64,000 nucleotides of DNA. Origin: an uncultured Eubacteriales bacterium (GTDB lineage: Bacteria > Bacillota > Clostridia > Oscillospirales > Acutalibacteraceae). The stretch spans positions 23,638-87,637 of the forward strand of contig CAKSNE010000007.1 in NCBI GenBank assembly GCA_934476085.1, given 5' to 3'. The notes below the pieces were generated by a model. It was not told the origin of the DNA and made no database searches. It saw nothing but the letters and a program-made list of their open reading frames with translations. Shown in pieces: positions 31,534-39,539 of the stretch (within the stretch, counting starts at the first letter, position 1; every line of letters starts with the position of its first letter). Position numbers and translations under genes: made by a program.

Positions 31534-33679
31534 AGGAATAACTTCAGTTGTTCTGATATTTTTAATGGTATTTGCTTTTGCGGCTTGCGGAAAAAGCGAT
31601 AAAAAAGAAACAACCGTTAAAAAGAATTATAATGTTTTAAAAACTGTAAGTAAAAAAAAGCCTGATACTAAATTGGTTGAAGCTCGCTTTTTTGCTGATG
31701 AAGATAATATTTTTATTGCTAATGATAACGATGAAAATATGAAGAGCCTGTTTTTAAAAGGTGTAAATATCGGACTTTCAGAGCCTGAAACCGACCTTTC
31801 AGCACCAAATACAGATTATGAAACCTATTTAGATTGGTTTAAAAAGATAAGCGAGATGAACGCTAATACTATAAAAGTTTTTACAGTAATGCCTGAAACT
31901 TTTTACCATGCACTTTATAATTTTAACTTGAACTCAAAAACACCGCTTTATTTATTTCAAGGTATTTGGTTTAATGAAGATTATATGTATTCTTATGCTG
32001 ATGCTTGGGATAAAGACTATCAGGTTTATAATTCCTTTTGCAAAGGTGTAACAGAAACTGTTGATATTGTTCATGGCAATAGCGATTATACAATGTACGA
32101 CGGTAAAAATATTTCTGTTTATAAATATGATGTTTCAAAGTGGCTTGTCGGCTATATTCTAGGTCTTGAATGGGATTATAATTTTGTTGAAAATACAAAT
32201 GCTCATACAAATATGGCTGGGTACAGCGGAGAATATATTTCTACAAAACAAAGTGCTTCGGCTTTTGAAACATTTTTGTGTAAAGTAGGGGATAAACTCA
32301 TTAGTTTTGAAACAAAAAACTATAATTATCAAACACCGATTGCTTTTTTAAATTGGTCAACAACCGATCCGCTAACTCATTCAAACGAGCCTTTTGAAGA
32401 AGAGGATAAGGTTTCGGTTGATACAGAAAATATTGTTTCAAATCAAAATTATTATTGCAAAATGTTTGCGGCAGTTGATGTTTACCCTTATTATCCTGAA
32501 TTTTTAAACTATCAGTCGGAGTATGTTAATTATACTGATGAAGACGGAAATAAAAATCCATATAGAGCATATCTTAATGATTTAAAAAAGCATTATTCTG
32601 TGCCATTGCTTATTGCCGAATTTGGCGTGCCTACTTCTCGTGGCGTAGCACATGAGAGCGTTATGAAATATAATCAAGGCGGAATTAGCGAAAAACAACA
32701 AGGCGAGTATGTTTCAAATATGATGCTTGATATTGCTCGCTCTGGTTGTGCCGGCGGAATGATTTTTTCTTGGCAGGATGAGTGGTTTAAACAAACTTGG
32801 AACACTGTTAAATATTCGCCCGAAAATCCAAAAAACAGAACTCCTAATGTAATGTCAGCGGAACAAAGCTACGGCATTTTTGGGTATACACCGTCTGCTA
32901 ATATTACAATTGACGGGGATTTTTCCGAGTGGAAAGATAGTTTAGCGGTTGCGGGTAATGATACTGCCGATATGTATATGAATTTTGATGAAACTTATCT
33001 TTATATTTGTCTTAAATATAAAGATAATAATGCACTAAAAGATAAAATTTGTATTCCTATCAGCACGGTTGCACTGGGTAGCCAAAGCAATAGTTCCGCT
33101 AGTATGAATTTTGATAAAAATGCTGATTTTTGTCTTGTAATTGACGGCAAAAATAACACAAAATTGCTTTGCGATGCATATTATAATGTGTTTGAATTTA
33201 TTTATGCAAAAGAAAAAGGCATTTTTAAAGTGAGCGATAATTTTGGCAAGAAAAATTCGGGAGAATACTCCTCAATAAATCAATTTTTATCTAATGAAAT
33301 TGTTTTGCCGTTAAGTAATAAAACAATCGAGCCAAAATACTATGAAAGCGGACTTTTAAAATATGCAAAATCAAGCGAAAACTCGCTTGCGGATTTTTAT
33401 TCTACTGAAAACTGCGTTGAAATTCGATTGCCTTGGTATTTGCTTGGCGTTCTTAATTCAAAAGAGCCGACCGCTTTAGGCGATTTTTGTAATGCAGGCG
33501 AAATTTGTTATACGTCTTTTGAAAAAATCTATGTCGGAATAGGAACTGTAGACGTTGACAAATCGGTGAATTTAAACGATTCAGGCTTTGAAAAACAATC
33601 AGCCAACAATTATTCCGCTAGGTTAAAAGATTCATATAATATAATTAAAGAAAATTTGAAAAAACTTGAGGGAAAATAA
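31511..33679 (+). CDS. Glycosidase-like lipoprotein, paralogue of the preceding gene
   Basis: A 722-residue lipoprotein. The signal peptide ends in FAAC with Cys26 as the lipidation site. The start ATG 31511 lies inside the end of the previous gene, with AAGGAGG at 31492-31498; the open frame extends upstream to 31460 but that part overlaps coding sequence and spoils the signal peptide. The barrel is a close paralogue of the upstream enzyme. With this start both predicted catalytic residues fall at the same positions, Glu220 (YILGLEWD) and Glu370 (LIAEFGVP), which supports the start choice and an active enzyme. The C-terminus (ITIDGDFSEW onward) is the same CBM9-like module. Confidence 0.82.
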   Translation: MMLMTKIKGITSVVLIFLMVFAFAACGKSDKKETTVKKNYNVLKTVSKKKPDTKLVEARFFADEDNIFIANDNDENMKSLFLKGVNIGLSEPETDLSAPNTDYETYLDWFKKISEMNANTIKVFTVMPETFYHALYNFNLNSKTPLYLFQGIWFNEDYMYSYADAWDKDYQVYNSFCKGVTETVDIVHGNSDYTMYDGKNISVYKYDVSKWLVGYILGLEWDYNFVENTNAHTNMAGYSGEYISTKQSASAFETFLCKVGDKLISFETKNYNYQTPIAFLNWSTTDPLTHSNEPFEEEDKVSVDTENIVSNQNYYCKMFAAVDVYPYYPEFLNYQSEYVNYTDEDGNKNPYRAYLNDLKKHYSVPLLIAEFGVPTSRGVAHESVMKYNQGGISEKQQGEYVSNMMLDIARSGCAGGMIFSWQDEWFKQTWNTVKYSPENPKNRTPNVMSAEQSYGIFGYTPSANITIDGDFSEWKDSLAVAGNDTADMYMNFDETYLYICLKYKDNNALKDKICIPISTVALGSQSNSSASMNFDKNADFCLVIDGKNNTKLLCDAYYNVFEFIYAKEKGIFKVSDNFGKKNSGEYSSINQFLSNEIVLPLSNKTIEPKYYESGLLKYAKSSENSLADFYSTENCVEIRLPWYLLGVLNSKEPTALGDFCNAGEICYTSFEKIYVGIGTVDVDKSVNLNDSGFEKQSANNYSARLKDSYNIIKENLKKLEGK

Positions 33680-33689
33680 GAAAAATAAC

Positions 33690-33718
33690 TTGACAATTAT
33701 TTGGAATTGTTATATAAT
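33690..33718 (+). promoter_or_regulatory. Consensus sigma-A promoter of the second riboswitch
   Basis: TTGACA (33690-33695), 17-base spacer and TATAAT (33713-33718). It lies just past the operon end and before aptamer 2. The spacer contains a CAATT...AATTG inverted repeat that could bind a regulator. Confidence 0.88.
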
Positions 33719-33723
33719 AAACT

Positions 33724-33814
33724 AAATTAATTTTTGGTAAACTTGTCGAAAGGCAAGGACACAAAGCCATGGGGCTAAAACATAATTTATGTAATGCTTG
33801 CCAGGTTGCAATTT
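33724..33814 (+). ncRNA. Class I cyclic-di-GMP (GEMM) riboswitch aptamer 2
   Basis: It contains GGTAAAC, a P2 stem CTTG/CAAG capped by a GAAA tetraloop (CGAAAG), GGACACAAAGCC (the GEMM hallmark, with A for G in GACGC), a P3 starting GGGGCTAAA and ending TGCTTGCC, and the closing block CCAGGTTGC. P1 can be completed by AAATT (33724-33728) with AATTT (33810-33814). It lies 70-160 bases before a secreted-protein gene. Confidence 0.92.
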
Positions 33815-33836
33815 TTAGGTTGCAGCCTGGTTTTTT
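33801..33836 (+). terminator. Riboswitch expression-platform terminator 2
   Basis: The stem 33801-33810 pairs with 33821-33830 (one G-U pair) and is followed by TTTTTT. The 5' strand is the same CCAGGTTGCA that closes the aptamer, so ligand-bound aptamer should prevent the terminator (ON switch). Confidence 0.85.
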
Positions 33837-33884
33837 ATTGTAAAAAAACTACTGCAAATATATAGAAGTGAGGAATATATATCT

Positions 33885-35078
33885 ATGAAGAAGGTTTTAA
33901 AACTTGCTATGGCTACTATGTTAGCGCTTTGCGTTGTAGTATCTGCATCAGTTTCTGCTTTTGCAGACAGTCCTAAAAAAACATACTATGAGGTAAATTT
34001 CTATTTATTAAATGAAGGTTTGGCAGTTCCTGCAGGCACTGCTAGTCAATCAAAATCAAATTATTCTTATGTAGGCAAAGGCTTTTTAACATCAACTAAA
34101 AGTTTCTACAGCGAAGAGGGAGTACAAAATGTTATCGCTCAGGCTCCACAAGTAAAGGGTCTTAAAGAAGGTCAATCAGTTTTGTGGTATGTTGTAAAAA
34201 CTGAAGGCGATGGTGTTCATGTTGATGGCGTTATTGTTCCTTTCTATTCAGTTCTTTATGATGGAAACGGTGCTGATAAAGGCGAAACAACAGACCCAAA
34301 ACACTATTATAAAAAAGATACTGTTGCAATTAAAGATAATAAATTTGTAAGAGACGGTTACAAATTTATCGGTTGGAACACTGAAAAAGACGGCTCCGGT
34401 AAAGCTTATGAAGCCGGTTCATCTTTTGCAGCTACTTCATTATCATTTAGTAAATCAATCAATTTAATGACTTTGTATGCTCAATGGGAAGAGATTGCTA
34501 AAGAAACAACTACTGAAGCTACAACAACTAATCCTTTTACAGGTACTGAAAATTCAATCAAAGTTAGCATTGTAACTCCTAAAAAAATGTCTATCAGACT
34601 TGAAGACGGTACTGTTTTAAAAACAGGCGACAGCTTTGATTATGCAATCGGTGCTGAAGTAAAATTCCAAATGTGCTCAAACAATTGGGATAATGATACT
34701 TATGATGATAACGGTAACGGTATTGCAGGTACGGTTGTCTATAAATTCAGAGTTTCAAATAGCTACACAGAGCGTAGTTATGATCCAAAATCGCATTCAT
34801 TTGTTCTTCCTAAAGGCGATCCTGTTTTAAGAACAGATACAAATAAATGCTTTATGGCATATCGTTTTTACAACAAAAAAGGTGACTACAATAAACAAAC
34901 AGGCATTAAACAAGTTGTTAATACTCCGCTTGAAAGTTTATCAGTAAACTTACCGCTCGGCTCAACAATTACCGCAGATGGTTATAAAGCAATGGATTTT
35001 GTTTTAAGCGATAATGTATTTATCGAAACAAACGATGATAAAACAATCTGCTATAAAGATTATTATTGGAATTATTAA
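33885..35078 (+). CDS. Secreted protein with InlB B-type repeat, under c-di-GMP riboswitch control
   Basis: A 397-residue protein with a Sec signal peptide ending near VSAFA (residue 27). The N-terminal region (about 30-120) is unrecognised. An InlB B-repeat/Listeria-Bacteroides-repeat-like domain follows (about 125-205: YDGNGADKG...DGYKFIGWNTEKDGSGKAY...LYAQWEE), then a Thr-rich linker and a C-terminal beta-rich domain (about 225-397). No LPXTG, SLH or dockerin is seen, so it is either released or held by the polymer. The dedicated c-di-GMP riboswitch suggests a role in biofilm or adhesion alongside the exopolysaccharide; this is inference. Confidence 0.85.
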   Translation: MKKVLKLAMATMLALCVVVSASVSAFADSPKKTYYEVNFYLLNEGLAVPAGTASQSKSNYSYVGKGFLTSTKSFYSEEGVQNVIAQAPQVKGLKEGQSVLWYVVKTEGDGVHVDGVIVPFYSVLYDGNGADKGETTDPKHYYKKDTVAIKDNKFVRDGYKFIGWNTEKDGSGKAYEAGSSFAATSLSFSKSINLMTLYAQWEEIAKETTTEATTTNPFTGTENSIKVSIVTPKKMSIRLEDGTVLKTGDSFDYAIGAEVKFQMCSNNWDNDTYDDNGNGIAGTVVYKFRVSNSYTERSYDPKSHSFVLPKGDPVLRTDTNKCFMAYRFYNKKGDYNKQTGIKQVVNTPLESLSVNLPLGSTITADGYKAMDFVLSDNVFIETNDDKTICYKDYYWNY

Positions 35079-35093
35079 TAAAAAAACAAAAAT

Positions 35094-35122
35094 GCTCCCT
35101 TTTAAAAAGGGAGCGTTTTTTT
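35094..35122. terminator. Bidirectional terminator after the InlB-repeat gene
   Basis: A perfect 10-bp GC-rich stem (35094-35103/35105-35114) with a T-run after and an A-run before. It serves this gene and the convergent aldo/keto reductase gene. Confidence 0.9.
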
Positions 35123-35135
35123 ATATGATAGAATT

Positions 35136-36122
35136 TCATATACTTAATTCATCAATTAATTTTAATTCTTCGCTTGTAAACTCAGGGGCTGAGAGTATTT
35201 TTAAGTTATCAAGAATTTGTTCAGGTTTTGAAGCACCTATTAAAACACTTGTAACTTCATCATCTTTAAGCACCCATTGCAAAGCCATTTGAGCGAGTGA
35301 TTGACCTCTTGAAACCGCCATTTCATTAAGCTTTTTAATGCTTTCTATTCGCTCTTCAACTTTGTTTTCCTGCAAAAATCTGCCGTCTGTTTTAACACGA
35401 CTGTCTTCAGGAATACCGTTTAAATATCTGTTTGTCAAAAGTCCTTGAGCGAGTGGGCTAAATGAAATAACACCCTTGCCGCATTCTTTTGAAGCTTTTT
35501 TAAGACCGTTATTTTCAATTGTTCTGTTAAAAATATTATAAGAATTTTGATTGATAATAAACGGACAATGTAGTTCTTCTAAAATTTCACTTGCTTGTTT
35601 CATTCGCTCGCCATCATAGTTTGAAAGTCCAACATAAAGTGCTTTACCGCTGTTTACAATTGATGAAAGTGCCAACATTGTTTCTTCAAGCGGAGTGTTT
35701 GGATCAGGACGATGATGATAAAAAATATCAACATAATCAAGTCCCATTCTGTTAAGTGATTGGTCAAGACTTGAAACTAAATATTTTTTGCTGCCCCAAT
35801 CGCCATAAGGACCCGGCCACATATAATAACCCGCTTTTGTTGAGATAACCATTTCATCTCTGTAAGCACCCATTTCTTCTTTTAAAATTTTGCCGAAGTT
35901 ACGCTCTGCATCGCCTTCGTTTGGGCCATAGTTATTAGCAAGGTCAAAATGAGTAATACCATTGTCAAAAGCGGTAAAACACATATTTTTCATATTCTCA
36001 AAAACGCCTGTTGAGCCGAAATTATGCCAAAAACCAAGCGAAATACAAGGTAGTTTTAATCCGCTGTTTCCAACACGGTTATATTTCATATTATCGTATC
36101 TTTTTTCATTTGGAATATACAT
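35136..36122 (-). CDS. Aldo/keto reductase (YghZ / Kv-beta-like)
   Basis: A 328-residue aldo/keto reductase. The visible tetrad is Asp-Tyr in FDLANNYG, Lys in STKAGYY and His in YHHRPD; LIGASKPEQILDN binds the cofactor phosphate. The wording is closest to the YghZ/L-glyceraldehyde-3-phosphate reductase branch. The start is placed at ATG 36122, behind GGAGG; the open frame reaches 36155 but that extension lacks an SD. It lies 96 bases downstream of pdxR on the same strand, so cotranscription and a role with pyridoxal are possible but unproven. General carbonyl detoxification is the other option. Confidence 0.85.
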   Translation of the reverse strand: MYIPNEKRYDNMKYNRVGNSGLKLPCISLGFWHNFGSTGVFENMKNMCFTAFDNGITHFDLANNYGPNEGDAERNFGKILKEEMGAYRDEMVISTKAGYYMWPGPYGDWGSKKYLVSSLDQSLNRMGLDYVDIFYHHRPDPNTPLEETMLALSSIVNSGKALYVGLSNYDGERMKQASEILEELHCPFIINQNSYNIFNRTIENNGLKKASKECGKGVISFSPLAQGLLTNRYLNGIPEDSRVKTDGRFLQENKVEERIESIKKLNEMAVSRGQSLAQMALQWVLKDDEVTSVLIGASKPEQILDNLKILSAPEFTSEELKLIDELSI

Positions 36123-36218
36123 TTTTCTCTTCCTCCAATTTATAAAATTTCGCAATTATATTATAACTTTATTGTTTAAATTTTTCATTATAAATTTTTA
36201 AGCCTTTTTTAAAAATTT

Positions 36219-37619
36219 TTACTGTATGCACTCGGCTAATGTCTTGACCGCTTTTTCTATTGTTTCAGGCTTAATACCGGAATAGTTTATAACCAAAGTG
36301 TGTTTACATTCTTCGGTAGGATTTTGATAATACTCTGATAAAAGTGAGAGTTTTATGTTGTTTTTCTCGGCAATTTCTTTGATTTTTTCATCAGATAAAT
36401 CTGTTTTTATTTTCATCAAAAAATGAAGCCCTGAATTTTCTTCGGTTATCGTTGCTATTTTTGATAAACTGCTTTGTTCAATCTCTCTTAAAAGCCTGTC
36501 ACGAAGTGAACGATAGTATCTTCTCATTCTGTTTATATGCCGTTCAAAATAACCGTCTTTTAAAAAGCGGAGCAATGTGTACTGTTCAAAATTTGAAACT
36601 GTGCATGAGTAAAAATTCATTTTATCTTGAAATTTCTTTGTTAAATGTGGCGGTAAAACCATATAACTAATACGAATTGTCGAAGCAAGGCTTTTTGAAA
36701 AAGTGTTCATATAAATAACCTTTTCAATTACATCAATACTTTGTAAAGAAGGAATTGGTTTACCTGTCATTCTAAATTCACTGTCAAAATCGTCTTCAAT
36801 TATGTAGCGATCTTTGCTCGCTGCCGCCCAACCGATAATTTCATATCGCCTGCTAATCGGAGTCGTAATTCCGCTAGGAAAGTGATGAGATGGCGAAATA
36901 TGAACAATATCAGCACCGCTTTCACGCAGCTTATCTACAATAATTCCGTTTTCATCAATAGGAATAAAACTGCATTTTACATTTGCCCCGTTATAAATCC
37001 TATATAGCTTTTTGTAACCTGGGTCTTCAAGCGAGTATGACTTATCATAGCCTAAAAGTTCAATAATAAGCCTGTATAAATAATCAGTTCCCGCACCGAT
37101 TATTATGTTATCGGCTGAAACATTCATTCCACGAAAAGTTTTTAAATGCTTTGCAATTTCTTCTCTAAGTTCGTAAATTCCTGCAGGAGAAGAAGTTTTC
37201 ATAAGCGAGTTAGGCAAGTCTGTCATAACTTCTCTCATTAATTTAGTCCAAATTGAAAAAGGAAATGTATCAGGGTTTGTGTGGTTCCCCGCAAGATTTA
37301 TTAAAAATTCGTCATTTTTTTCATTGCTATCATAAATTCTGCTAGGCTGATTTGTTTCCGGTTTTTCAAAATTTTCGCTTATTTCAGCAATAAAATAACC
37401 TTTTTTTGCTATTGAATAAATATAACCCTCGCTAATTAATTGATGATAAGCGTTTTCAACAGTAATTGTGCTTATGTTCAGATTTTTTGCAAAAGCACGC
37501 TTTGACGGAAGCTTTGTTCCGCTCTTTAAAACGCCATGTTCAATATCATTTTTAATGCATTTATATAAATGTTCATATAAACTATCTGACCCTATATCGT
37601 TAAAAAAGTATGTCAGCAT
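36219..37619 (-). CDS. pdxR: PdxR-type MocR/GntR regulator of pyridoxal phosphate synthesis
   Basis: A 466-residue MocR regulator. The N-terminal GntR winged helix (LYKCIKNDIEHGVLKSGTKLPSKRAFAKNLNIS) is joined to a class I aminotransferase-like domain that retains the PLP-binding Lys in NTFSKSLAST and the Asp in EDDFDSEF. It is transcribed divergently from pdxS-pdxT, the standard arrangement for PdxR, which activates pdxST when PLP is scarce and is modulated by PLP. The intergenic region carries direct and inverted repeats suited to it. Confidence 0.9.
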   Translation of the reverse strand: MLTYFFNDIGSDSLYEHLYKCIKNDIEHGVLKSGTKLPSKRAFAKNLNISTITVENAYHQLISEGYIYSIAKKGYFIAEISENFEKPETNQPSRIYDSNEKNDEFLINLAGNHTNPDTFPFSIWTKLMREVMTDLPNSLMKTSSPAGIYELREEIAKHLKTFRGMNVSADNIIIGAGTDYLYRLIIELLGYDKSYSLEDPGYKKLYRIYNGANVKCSFIPIDENGIIVDKLRESGADIVHISPSHHFPSGITTPISRRYEIIGWAAASKDRYIIEDDFDSEFRMTGKPIPSLQSIDVIEKVIYMNTFSKSLASTIRISYMVLPPHLTKKFQDKMNFYSCTVSNFEQYTLLRFLKDGYFERHINRMRRYYRSLRDRLLREIEQSSLSKIATITEENSGLHFLMKIKTDLSDEKIKEIAEKNNIKLSLLSEYYQNPTEECKHTLVINYSGIKPETIEKAVKTLAECIQ

Positions 37620-37638
37620 ATTATCAATTTACACCTTT

Positions 37639-37684
37639 CTGACCATTTTGGATATATCGAAATTGGATATTTTAATAAGGTCAG
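37639..37684 (+). promoter_or_regulatory. Probable PdxR operator region
   Basis: Two direct TTGGATAT repeats (37648-37655 and 37663-37670, 15 bases apart) lie inside a CTGACC...GGTCAG inverted pair (37639-37644/37679-37684), between divergent pdxR and pdxS. Repeats of this kind are typical of MocR-type operators. Confidence 0.55.
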
Positions 37685-37739
37685 TTTTATTATACAATAT
37701 TTAAGACAAAAGTCAATACAAAAAAGGTGGTTATTAAAA

Positions 37740-38615
37740 ATGAGTGAAAACAGATACGGATTAAATAAAGCGTTAGCACAAATGTTAAAAGGTGGAGTAA
37801 TTATGGATGTTACTACTCCTGAACAGGCTAAAATCGCAGAAAAAGCAGGTGCTTGTGCAGTTATGGCACTAGAGAGAATTCCGGCTGATATCAGAGCAGC
37901 CGGCGGTGTTTCAAGAATGAGCGACCCTGCTATGATTAAAGGTATTCAAGAAGCAGTTTCAATTCCTGTTATGGCTAAATGCCGTATCGGCCATTTTGCA
38001 GAAGCCCAGTTGCTTGAAGCTATCGAGATTGATTATATTGATGAGAGTGAAGTTTTAAGCCCTGCTGATGATACTTATCATATTGACAAAACTAAATTTT
38101 CAGTTCCTTTTGTTTGCGGTGCTAAAGATTTAGGCGAGGCTCTTCGCAGAATCAATGAAGGCGCTTCAATGATTAGAACAAAAGGCGAGCCTGGCACAGG
38201 CGATGTAGTTCAGGCAGTTCGCCACATGAGAATGATGAACAGTGCTATTTCTAAAATAGTTTCTTTGAGAGAAGACGAGTTATTTAACGAAGCTAAGGTT
38301 TTAGAAGTTCCTTATGACCTTGTTAAATATGTTCATGATAATGGCAGACTTCCTGTTGTAAACTTCGCAGCCGGCGGTGTTGCAACTCCTGCTGACGCAG
38401 CTTTAATGATGCAACTTGGCGCAGAAGGCGTTTTTGTAGGTTCCGGTATCTTTAAATCAGGCGATCCTGAAAAGAGAGCTAATGCAATTGTAAAAGCAGT
38501 AGCAAATTATAACGATGCAAAACTAATTGCCAAATTATCAGAAAACCTTGGTGAAGCTATGGTTGGTATAAACGAAGATGAAATTAATATTCTAATGGCA
38601 GAGCGAGGCAAATAA
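37740..38615 (+). CDS. pdxS: Pyridoxal 5'-phosphate synthase subunit PdxS
   Basis: A 291-residue TIM barrel that makes PLP from ribose 5-phosphate, glyceraldehyde 3-phosphate and ammonia. Highly conserved blocks are ALERIPADIRAAGGVSRM, the catalytic Lys in VMAKCRIGHF, a second Lys in IRTKGEPGTGD, and the phosphate loop GVFVGSGIFKSGDP. AAGGTGG precedes the ATG. It is followed after four bases by the glutaminase gene; the two proteins form the 12:12 PLP synthase complex. Confidence 0.98.
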   Translation: MSENRYGLNKALAQMLKGGVIMDVTTPEQAKIAEKAGACAVMALERIPADIRAAGGVSRMSDPAMIKGIQEAVSIPVMAKCRIGHFAEAQLLEAIEIDYIDESEVLSPADDTYHIDKTKFSVPFVCGAKDLGEALRRINEGASMIRTKGEPGTGDVVQAVRHMRMMNSAISKIVSLREDELFNEAKVLEVPYDLVKYVHDNGRLPVVNFAAGGVATPADAALMMQLGAEGVFVGSGIFKSGDPEKRANAIVKAVANYNDAKLIAKLSENLGEAMVGINEDEINILMAERGK

Positions 38616-38619
38616 ACTG

Positions 38620-39189
38620 ATGAAAATAGGTGTTTTAGCAGTTCAGGGTGCTTTTGCCGAACATATTAAAATGCTTGAAAGTTTGGGTGTAACCTGTGTT
38701 GAACTTCGTCAAAAAAGTGATATTGATAATTCGCTTGACGGCATTGTTTTGCCTGGCGGTGAAAGTACAACTCAAGGCAAACTTTTGCATGAGTTAGATA
38801 TGTTTGAGCCATTAAAAAATCTAATTAAAAGCGGTGTTCCTACTCTTGCAACATGTGCGGGATTAATACTTTTAGCTGAAAAATTAGATAATGATGACAG
38901 AACTCATTTAGCACTTTTGCCTGTAACAGTTACCAGAAATGCTTATGGCAGACAGCTTGGCAGTTTTGAAAAAAACGCTGAAATAAAAGGTGTTGGCGAG
39001 TATCCTTGCGTATTTATTCGTGCGCCGTATATCAGTAGCGAAAGCGATGAGTGTGAGAATTTGTGCGTTATTGATGAACATCAAGTTGGTGTTAAATACA
39101 AAAATATTTTGGCGTTTGCTTTTCATCCTGAATTAACAGATGATACAAGAATTCATAAAGAATTTTTGAATTTAATAGAAAATAATTAA
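38620..39189 (+). CDS. pdxT: Pyridoxal 5'-phosphate synthase glutaminase subunit PdxT
   Basis: A 189-residue class I glutamine amidotransferase that feeds ammonia to PdxS. It has GVLAVQGAFAEH at the N-terminus, PGGESTT, the nucleophile Cys in LATCAGLILL, and the His-x-Glu pair in FHPELT. It is four bases downstream of pdxS and both are on one transcript, ended by the terminator that follows. Confidence 0.97.
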   Translation: MKIGVLAVQGAFAEHIKMLESLGVTCVELRQKSDIDNSLDGIVLPGGESTTQGKLLHELDMFEPLKNLIKSGVPTLATCAGLILLAEKLDNDDRTHLALLPVTVTRNAYGRQLGSFEKNAEIKGVGEYPCVFIRAPYISSESDECENLCVIDEHQVGVKYKNILAFAFHPELTDDTRIHKEFLNLIENN

Positions 39190-39210
39190 TAATAAACAGT
39201 GTAAACAAAA

Positions 39211-39246
39211 ACAGCCTAGAGTTATAAAAAACTCTAGGCTGTTTTG
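39211..39246. terminator. Terminator between pdxT and the convergent DUF1540 gene
   Basis: A perfect 12-bp stem (39211-39222/39231-39242) with an A-rich left flank and a T-rich right flank, usable in both directions. Confidence 0.88.
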
Positions 39247-39251
39247 TTATC

Positions 39252-39419
39252 TTATTTCATTTCAAAAGAAAGACAGTCAGTACATTGATCAACTGTTGGG
39301 TCGCATTCATGTGTACCAATTCTGATTCTATCGAGAGCACAGTAATCAGCTTCTGTGCTATGGTTTTTGCAAGAAACTACTGAGCATTCGATACATTTGT
39401 TACAATTACAAGTATCCAT
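39252..39419 (-). CDS. Small Cys-rich DUF1540-type protein
   Basis: A 55-residue protein with nine Cys: CNCNKCIEC near the start, then SCKNH, DYCALDRIRIG, HECD and CTDCLSFEMK. The Cys spacing, the DYCALDRIRIG block and the ending DCLSFE match the DUF1540 pattern found in Clostridia and Bacilli, whose role is unknown and which probably binds a metal. The ATG at 39419 lies nine bases after AGGAGG. It is convergent with pdxT and shares its terminator. Confidence 0.85.
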   Translation of the reverse strand: MDTCNCNKCIECSVVSCKNHSTEADYCALDRIRIGTHECDPTVDQCTDCLSFEMK

Positions 39420-39539
39420 TAGTCATTTCCTCCTTAATTCAAGATACATTTATATTATCTTCAAAAATCAAGGGTTTTATACTATAAAAATCAAAATATT
39501 AAAAAATCCGCTGAAATATAAAGTTTCAGCGGATAAATT

